Assembly: GCF_042767895.1 (NCBI RefSeq)
Contig: NC_091574.1
Coordinates: 962,286 to 974,785 of the forward strand
Direction of reading: 5' to 3'
DNA from: Penaeus vannamei
Taxonomy: Eukaryota; Arthropoda; Malacostraca; Decapoda; Penaeidae
Length of the DNA stretch: 12,500 bases
Notes under the pieces: model-generated
What the model saw: the letters and a program-made list of their open reading frames with translations, nothing else
What the model was told of the DNA's origin: nothing
Databases searched by the model: none
Part shown: piece by piece, positions 6,596-12,500 of the stretch
Layout of the letters: each line of letters opens with the position of its first letter
Position numbering within the stretch: the stretch's first letter is position 1
Made by a program: the position numbers and the translations under genes

Positions 6596-7383
6596 ATTTT
6601 TTTTCTTCTTCTTCGTATTCCTCCTACTCCTCCTCCTACTTCTTTTTCTTCGTCTTATTTTTCTTTTTTCTTTCTTCGACTTTTTTTTCTTCTTTTTCTC
6701 TCCTTCCTCCACCTCCTCCTTTTCTTTCGCTTCCTCCGCAACCTCCTATTCCTTCTTTTATTCCTCCTTCTTCCTCCTCATCCCTCCTGCTCCACCTTTT
6801 CTTTTTTCCCTCCTCTTTCTTTTCCTTCTTCTTCTCCTCCCTTCTCCCTCCTCCTCTTCCTTTTCCTTCTCTTATTATTCTTCCTTTGTCATCTCCCATT
6901 CCTCCTCCTCCTCATTTTCTTTGGCGTCCCTCTCTTTCTCCTCCCTCCCTCCTCCTCCTCCTCCTCCTCCTCCTCCTCCTCCTCCTCCTCCTCCTCCTCC
7001 TTCCTCCTCCTCCTCCTCCTCCTCCTCCTCCTCCTCCTCTTCTTCTTCTTCTTCTTCTTCTTCTTCCTCCTCTTCCTCCTCTTCCTTCCTCCTCCTCCTT
7101 CCTCCTCCTCCTCCCTCCTCCTCCTCCTCCTCTTCCCCCTCTTCCACAAATACTCCACGTCATCTCTCCCCTTCTCTCCCCCTCCTCCCTCCTCCTCCTC
7201 CTCCTCCTCCTCCTCCTCCTCCTCTTCCCCTCTCCTCCTCCTCCTCCCCCTCCCCTCCTCCTCCTCCTCCTCCTCCTCCTCCTCCTCCTTCTCCCCCCCT
7301 CTCCTCCTCCTTCTCCTCCTCCTCCCCCCTCTTCCACAAATACTCCACGTCATCTCTCCCCCTTCTCTCCCCCACAAACAAGG
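6596..7383. repeat. CCT/CTT polypyrimidine block
   Basis: The plus strand is almost entirely C and T for nearly 800 bp. It has a perfect (CCT)18 at 6948-7001, a second CCT run (7003-7038), a CTT run (about 7039-7066) and further CCT runs near 7190-7225 and 7255-7290. Long homopyrimidine mirror-symmetric tracts are known to form triplex (H-DNA). Phase-open frames give poly-Pro, poly-Ser or poly-Leu, and poly-Glu/Gly/Arg on the minus strand. None is a gene. Confidence 0.95.
7135..7370. repeat. 190-bp direct duplication in the CCT block
   Basis: The non-repetitive marker CCACAAATACTCCACGTCAT occurs at 7144-7163 and again at 7334-7353, with matching CCCCCT and CTCTCCC flanks, exactly 190 bp apart. 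Because the marker is not simple repeat, this shows that the CCT array grew by duplication of a block of about 190 bp as well as by slippage. Confidence 0.93.
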
Positions 7384-7505
7384 ATGGAGATAGACCGTGG
7401 GTGGGGGATGGGGTGGGGGGGTGGGGGGACTCCTCCTCCACAAACTAACATAGCAGCTGTACTAATCTTCCGAAAACACAGTTACCTCCTACTTGCAGTG
7501 GTGTT
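7384..7505. other. Spacer at pyrimidine-to-purine switch
   Basis: G-runs (7398-7430) are followed by about 75 bp of low-copy sequence and then a G14 tract (7505-7518). It lies between the polypyrimidine block on the left and more than 2.2 kb of polypurine DNA on the right. It contains no gene. The G-runs have quadruplex potential. Confidence 0.6.
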
Positions 7506-8100
7506 GGGGGGGGGGGGGATGAAAAGAGGGGATGGGGAGGGAAGGAGGGAAGGAGGGAGGTGGAATGGGTAGGAGGGAGGTGGGGTGGGGATGAAGAGAG
7601 GGGATGGGGAGGGAAGGAGGGAAGGAGGGAGGTGGAATGGGTAAGAGGGAGGTGGGGTGGGGATGAAAAGAGGGGATGGGGAGGGAAGGAGGGAAGGAGG
7701 GAGGTGGAATGGGTAGGAGGGAGGTGGGGTGGGGATGAAAAGAGGGGATGGGGAGGGAAGGAGGGAAGGAGAGAGGTGGAATGGGTAGGAGGGAGGTGGG
7801 GGTGGGGATGAAAAGAGGGGATGGGGAGGGAAGGAGGGAGGTGGAAGGGGGATGGACTGGGTAGGAGGGAGGTGGGGTGGGGATGAAAAGTGGGGATGGG
7901 GAGGGAAGGAGGGAAGGAGGGAGGTGGAATGGGTAGGAGGGAGGGGGTGGGGATGGAAAGAGGATGGGGGAGGGAAGGAGGGAGGTGGAAGGGGTAGGAG
8001 GGAGGGGGTGGGGATGAAAAGAGGGGATGGGGAGGGAAGGAGGGAGGTGGAAGGGGTAGGGGAAGGGGGATGGGGAGGGAGGGAGGGAGGTGGAAGGGGA
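7506..8100. repeat. 72-bp G-rich minisatellite
   Basis: The marker GATGAA (GATGGA once) starts at 7518, 7590, 7662, 7734, 7807, 7882, 7952 and 8013. The steps are 72, 72, 72, 73, 75, 70 and 61. The first units are nearly identical; copies decay to the right and dissolve into G-rich purine DNA. Each unit carries many GGG/GGGG runs. Because 72 is a multiple of three, a 24-residue Pro/Ser-rich repeat appears in a minus-strand frame, but the frame continues through GA and GGA arrays and is not credible as a gene. Confidence 0.95.
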
Positions 8101-9315
<1,215 letters not shown>

Positions 9316-9780
9316 AGAAGGAAAGGGAAGTAAAGAAGGCTGAGCGTATAAAATGAAGGGAGAGGAGGAGGAAAAAAGGAAGACAGAAGAAGAAGAGTCG
9401 AATTGAGATGGGAGGCTACGAAAGGGTGAAAGAGAAGAAGACGAAGAAGAAGAGACGAAATGAGAAGGGAGGTTAAGAAAGGTTTAAAGAGAAGAACAAG
9501 TAGAAGAAGTAGAAGTAGAAGAGGAAGAAGAAGACGAAGAAGAGGAAGACGAAGAAGAAAAAGAAAAAGAAGAGAGAAAGAAGAAAAAAGAAAGATAAAA
9601 AAGAGGAAAAGAAAAAGAAGAAAGAAAGAAAAAAGAGGAAAAATAAAGACAAAAAAAAAACAGAGAGAAAGAGAAAAGAAACCCAAGAATAACAAGAACC
9701 AGAAGAAAACCCCGATAAACGAAGAGAACAGAAGGAAAAGGAGAAGGATAAGAGGAACACGAAGAAGAGAGACCGAAGAA
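9316..9780. repeat. GAA-type polypurine DNA
   Basis: Irregular GAA, GAAA and GACGAAGAAGA words, A-richer than the preceding GGA array, with C or T interruptions. The frames give Lys/Arg/Glu strings on the plus strand and Phe/Ser/Leu on the minus strand. The plus-strand frame at 9460-9837 is a purine translation with no recognisable domain. Confidence 0.88.
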
Positions 9781-9862
9781 GAGCGAGAGAAGGTCCCGGA
9801 TCAACTGGCGTTTCTCGGTCTTATATGGGCATGTTGAGTCTGCGGCCGCGTGTGTGTCCTTT
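9781..9862. other. Short low-copy island with GCGGCCGC
   Basis: About 80 bp unlike its neighbours. It contains a one-mismatch CArG-like TCTTATATGG (9819-9828) and a NotI palindrome GCGGCCGC (9842-9849). I recognise no gene. A cloning-vector origin was considered and not supported. Confidence 0.5.
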
Positions 9863-10255
9863 GTGTGTGCGTGGGGGGGGGGGTGGGGGGATGGGGGTGG
9901 AGAGGGGGGAGGGGATGGGGATTGTGGGGTGGGGATGGGATGGGGAGATGGGGGGTTGTTGAGGGGAGAAGTGTGTGTATGTGTGGGGGGATGGGGAGAG
10001 GGGGAGGGGGTGGAGAGGGATGGGGGGAAGTATATGTATGTGTATGTGGGGGGGGAGGGATGGGATGGGGAGAGGGAGGAGGGGATGGGGTGTATGGGGG
10101 GGTGAGGGATGAGGAGAGGGTGGGGAGGGAGGGGATGGGGAAGGTGTATGTGTGTGTGTGTATGTGGGGGGAGGAATGGGGAGATGGGGGGGTTGTTGAG
10201 GGGGGGAAGGGGTGTGTGTTTGTGTGTGTATGTATGTAGGGGGATGCGTGGGGAA
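9863..10255. repeat. G-rich DNA with TATGTG interludes, 236-bp duplication
   Basis: Dense G-runs alternate with TGTGTATGTGT blocks. The segment TGGGGAGATGGGGGG followed by TTGTTGAGGGG occurs at 9941 and again at 10177, 236 bp apart with one G difference, so a block was duplicated. Many GGG runs give strong quadruplex potential on the plus strand. There is no coding support. Confidence 0.88.
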
Positions 10256-10263
10256 GGTGTGTG

Positions 10264-10302
<39 letters not shown>

Positions 10303-10430
10303 CTATGTGTGTGTATGTGTGAGTGAGTGCATGCGTCTGTATGTATATATGTGTGTGTGTATGTGTGTATGTGTATGTGTGTGTGTGTGTGCGTGTGTGC
10401 GTGTGTGTGTATGTTTGTCTGTATGCCTTC
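10256..10430. repeat. GT microsatellite, imperfect
   Basis: GT array with GC and TA substitutions (TGCGTG, TGTATG). It is in the same orientation as the GT arrays at 5581-6360 and 10601-10910. Plus-strand frames encode Cys-Val repeats only. Confidence 0.94.
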
Positions 10431-10600
10431 ATGTGTCCATGTGCAACTACGCGAATCCTTTTGCTTCATGTATTCTTTGCACACCGGTTATTAAGTCCTT
10501 CCTGTACGCACATGTACGTCCAGGAAATGTGTACATGGCAGCCTAAGCTGTTGGTGAATTTAACAGCCTTTCCTCCTGAGAAAATTACGTGCAGAAACGC
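10431..10600. other. Low-copy island between GT arrays
   Basis: About 170 bp of ordinary-looking sequence with GCACATGTACGTCC near 10508 and a short open stretch. The translation in any frame (for example one ending Pro-Pro-Glu-Lys-Ile-Thr-Cys) matches no family I know and continues into GT repeat on both sides, so I call no gene. Confidence 0.5.
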
Positions 10601-10910
<310 letters not shown>

Positions 10911-11005
10911 GTGTGGAAGGTGCACACATGTACGGGTTTATGTGCCCTCCACCCATGTGTGAGTCACAAGGCTTTGGGGTGGTTGCACTTTGGGTCTCAC
11001 CCCCC
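10911..11005. other. Low-copy island before polypyrimidine block
   Basis: About 95 bp without tandem order, ending in C-runs. It shares CACATGTACG with the island at 10431-10600 (10 bases; possibly chance, possibly an old duplication of flanking DNA). There is no gene. Confidence 0.45.
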
Positions 11006-11509
11006 TCCCCCCTCCCCCCTTTCTTCCTCGTTTCTTCCTCTCTCTCTCTCTTTCTCCTTCTTCTTTATCTTTATCTTGATCTTTCTCGCTTCCGTTCTCA
11101 TTTTTTGTTTGTTTTTTTTTTTTTCTTCTTTTTTTCTGTCTTTTTTTTTTTCTTTTGTTTGTGTTCTTGTTTTTTTTTTCGATGTCTCACTGTTTTTTCT
11201 TCTTCGAATTCCTTCTTTCTCCTTCTTTTTTCTCTCTTTCTTCTCTTCTCCCTTTCTTCTCCTCTCCTTTCTTTCTTCTCCTATGCATATTTATTTATTC
11301 GTCTTTTTTCTTTTTTCTCTTCTTTTTCCTCTCCTTTCTTTCTTCTCCTGTGCATATTTTCATATTCTTTTTTTCTATTTTCTCTTATTTTTTATCTCTC
11401 TTCTCTTCTCACTTTCTCTCCTCTCCTTTCTTTCTTCTCCTATGCATATTTTCATATTCTTATTTCTATTTTCTCTTATTTTACTCTCTTTCTCTTTTTT
11501 CTGTCTTAG
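11006..11509. repeat. T/C polypyrimidine block with TGCATAT-marked units
   Basis: Almost all C and T on the plus strand, with T-runs near 11110-11180. The segment TCCTTTCTTTCTTCTCC plus (A/G)TGCATATTT recurs, with TGCATAT at 11284, 11351 and 11443 (steps 67 and 92). Its end, TTTTTTCTGTCTTAG (to 11509), reads like a 3' splice acceptor. In 500 bp of pyrimidine that is expected by chance and no exon follows. Confidence 0.9.
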
Positions 11510-11600
11510 CTGACAATTTATTTTTTCTCCAAAGAAATACAAGAAAAATATTATATATTATATTTTCTTCCATTTTCTTGAGAATTACTGACTTGTATAT
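11510..11600. other. AT-rich low-copy segment with quasi-palindrome
   Basis: Low-copy AT-rich sequence. AAGAAAA (11541-11547) and TTTTCTT (11563-11569) are inverted arms around an ATATTATATATTATA-type core, giving a weak hairpin with a one-base bulge. The sequence is too AT-rich to claim function. Confidence 0.45.
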
Positions 11601-12267
11601 TTTATGCCCCCCTCCTACCCGCCCTCCCCCCCTCCACCTCCCTCCCTTCTATATTTACCTTAGGCTTTCCCTTTATCTTTTGCCTTACATAGACCTCCCC
11701 TTCTCCTTACCTTTCCCACCTTTCTGTTCCATTTGCCTCACTTTCCTTTGTGGTTTCTTCCCCTCATGTTTACCTTAGTCCTTCCTTTGTCTTTTTCTTT
11801 GTTTCTCCCTCTCTCTATATTTGCCTTATGGCCCTTCCCCTAATATTTTTCCTTCCCATCTGACTTCTCTGTACATTTACCTTACCCTCCCTTTTATCTC
11901 CCTTACCTTCGCCTTCCCTTAACCTCTACCCCCCCCCATATCTCTTCCCTAACATCTCCCTCCCCTCCCTATATCTCTTCCCTTCCCCTCCCTCCCCCTC
12001 CCTTCCCCTCCCTTAACCTCTACTCCCTCCCCATATCTCTTCCTTAACATCTCTATTTCCCCTCCCTATATCTCTTCCCCTCCCCCCCCTCCCTTTACCT
12101 CCCTCCCCTCCCTCCCCCCTACCCATATCTCTTCCCTCCCCCTCCCTTACCTCTACCCCATCCCTTCCCCTCCCTTCCCCTCCCCATATCTCTTCCCTAA
12201 CATCTCACTTCCCCCTCCCTTCCCCTCCCTCTCCCCTTCCCCTCCCTCTCCTCTCCCTCTCTCTTAC
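11601..12267. repeat. C-rich polypyrimidine block with about 95-bp unit
   Basis: Plus-strand CCCCTCCC-type DNA. Early on, TTTACCTTA recurs irregularly (11654, 11770 and 11877, with TTTGCCTTA at 11820). From about 11910, CCCTTAACCTCTAC then CATATCTCTTCCYTAACATC repeats with a 95-bp step (CATATC at 11937 and 12032), then 92 and 61 (12124 and 12185). All frames are low-complexity Pro/Leu/Ser. No gene. Confidence 0.88.
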
Positions 12268-12350
12268 CCTATTATTTGGTGACCTTTGACCTCGCCTCCT
12301 CCCTTCCTCAACTACCTGTCGCTGGGGAGGACGTGAGAGAGTGTCAGTGT
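12268..12350. other. Low-copy island containing a DR1 element
   Basis: A short non-repetitive stretch of mixed composition between the C-rich block and the GTTT array. It includes the DR1 element at 12280-12292. No exon or RNA gene is recognisable. Confidence 0.5.
12280..12292 (-). promoter_or_regulatory. Perfect DR1 nuclear-receptor element
   Basis: The plus strand reads TGACCTTTGACCT. The minus strand is AGGTCA A AGGTCA, a full 13-of-13 match to the direct-repeat-1 consensus bound by HNF4, RXR/USP heterodimers and COUP-TF/Seven-up. The match is seen; occupancy and any target gene (which would lie outside the window) are inference. Confidence 0.55.
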
Positions 12351-12500
12351 TCTTGTTGTTTGTCTGTGTGGATATTTGTTATTTTGTTCTGTTTTTATCT
12401 TTTGTTTGTTTGTTTGATTGGTTGGTTGGTTTTGTGTATGTTTTTTCTTTGTTTGTTTGTTTGTTGTTTTTGTGTATGTTTGTCTTTGTTTGTTTGTTGT
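12351..12500. repeat. GTTT/GTTG array, runs off the window
   Basis: TTTG units (about 12413-12424 and 12450-12465), a GGTT run (about 12419-12430), and a 38-bp doublet opening TTTTGTGTATG at 12431 and 12469. The array continues past the window end, so its full extent is unknown. Confidence 0.9.

Noticed and set aside
6568..7572. Plus-strand Pro/Leu/Ser frames and overlapping minus-strand Glu/Gly/Arg frames
   Set aside because: All frames of CCT/CTT DNA stay open, so mutually overlapping low-complexity frames on both strands are expected.
9842..9849. NotI site as a sign of cloning vector
   Set aside because: No vector polylinker or flanking vector sequence is present, and the surroundings are genomic-type repeats.
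11480..11515. Strong-looking 3' splice acceptor (pyrimidine tract then TAG at 11507-11509)
   Set aside because: It ends a 500-bp polypyrimidine repeat, so such a site is expected. The following sequence hits a stop quickly and codes for nothing recognisable.

Overview
This window looks like a gene-free, microsatellite-saturated stretch of a eukaryotic (animal) nuclear genome. Compound CT/GA, GT, ATC/ATT and CCT/GGA arrays of hundreds of bases follow one another. Homopolymers of up to 41 A occur, and only short low-copy islands separate the arrays. There is no bacterial-style gene packing, no operon and no RNA gene. Simple-repeat density this high is known from penaeid shrimps and some other decapod crustaceans, so a shrimp-like genome is my best guess. 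That is inference from composition only, because no conserved gene is present to confirm it. I call no protein-coding gene: every long open frame is a translation of a repeat whose period is a multiple of three, or of a two-base repeat that contains no stop codon.

Layout. 1-330 CT/TATC array; 331-545 GC-rich island with a GGGCGT hexamer run; 546-1135 ATC/ACC trinucleotide array; 1136-1540 homopolymers plus a low-copy island with octamer-like motifs; 1541-2445 an AT-rich minisatellite built of two module lengths (about 50 and 82 bp); 2446-2757 AT spacer ending in three GC boxes; 2758-3655 GA array with higher-order units; 3656-4021 low-copy sequence around an A41 tract; 4022-4370 duplicated T-rich/G-run unit; 4371-4780 GTT/ATT array; 4781-5132 GA/GACA array; 5133-5385 the most promoter-like island (CpG-rich, CArG box, GC box, inverted repeats); 5386-6360 G/T-rich DNA with a 22/24-bp GT minisatellite; 6361-6595 spacer.

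6596-7383 is a polypyrimidine block ((CCT)n, (CTT)n). After a 120-bp spacer the strand polarity flips into a polypurine block, 7506-9780, made of a 72-bp G-rich minisatellite, a perfect (GA)86 tract, a 32/56-bp GGA minisatellite and GAA-type DNA. Then come 9781-9862 a small island; 9863-10910 G-rich and GT arrays around a 170-bp island; 10911-11005 an island; 11006-12267 polypyrimidine DNA with 67/92-bp and 95-bp repeats; 12268-12350 an island holding a perfect DR1 nuclear-receptor element; 12351-12500 a GTTT array.

No genes act together here. What deserves attention is structural: the modular minisatellite with helically phased T-tracts, minisatellites that record block duplications, the polypyrimidine/polypurine polarity switch, and a few islands whose transcription-factor motifs stand out against the repeats. 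I see no convincing evidence of a new biological system.
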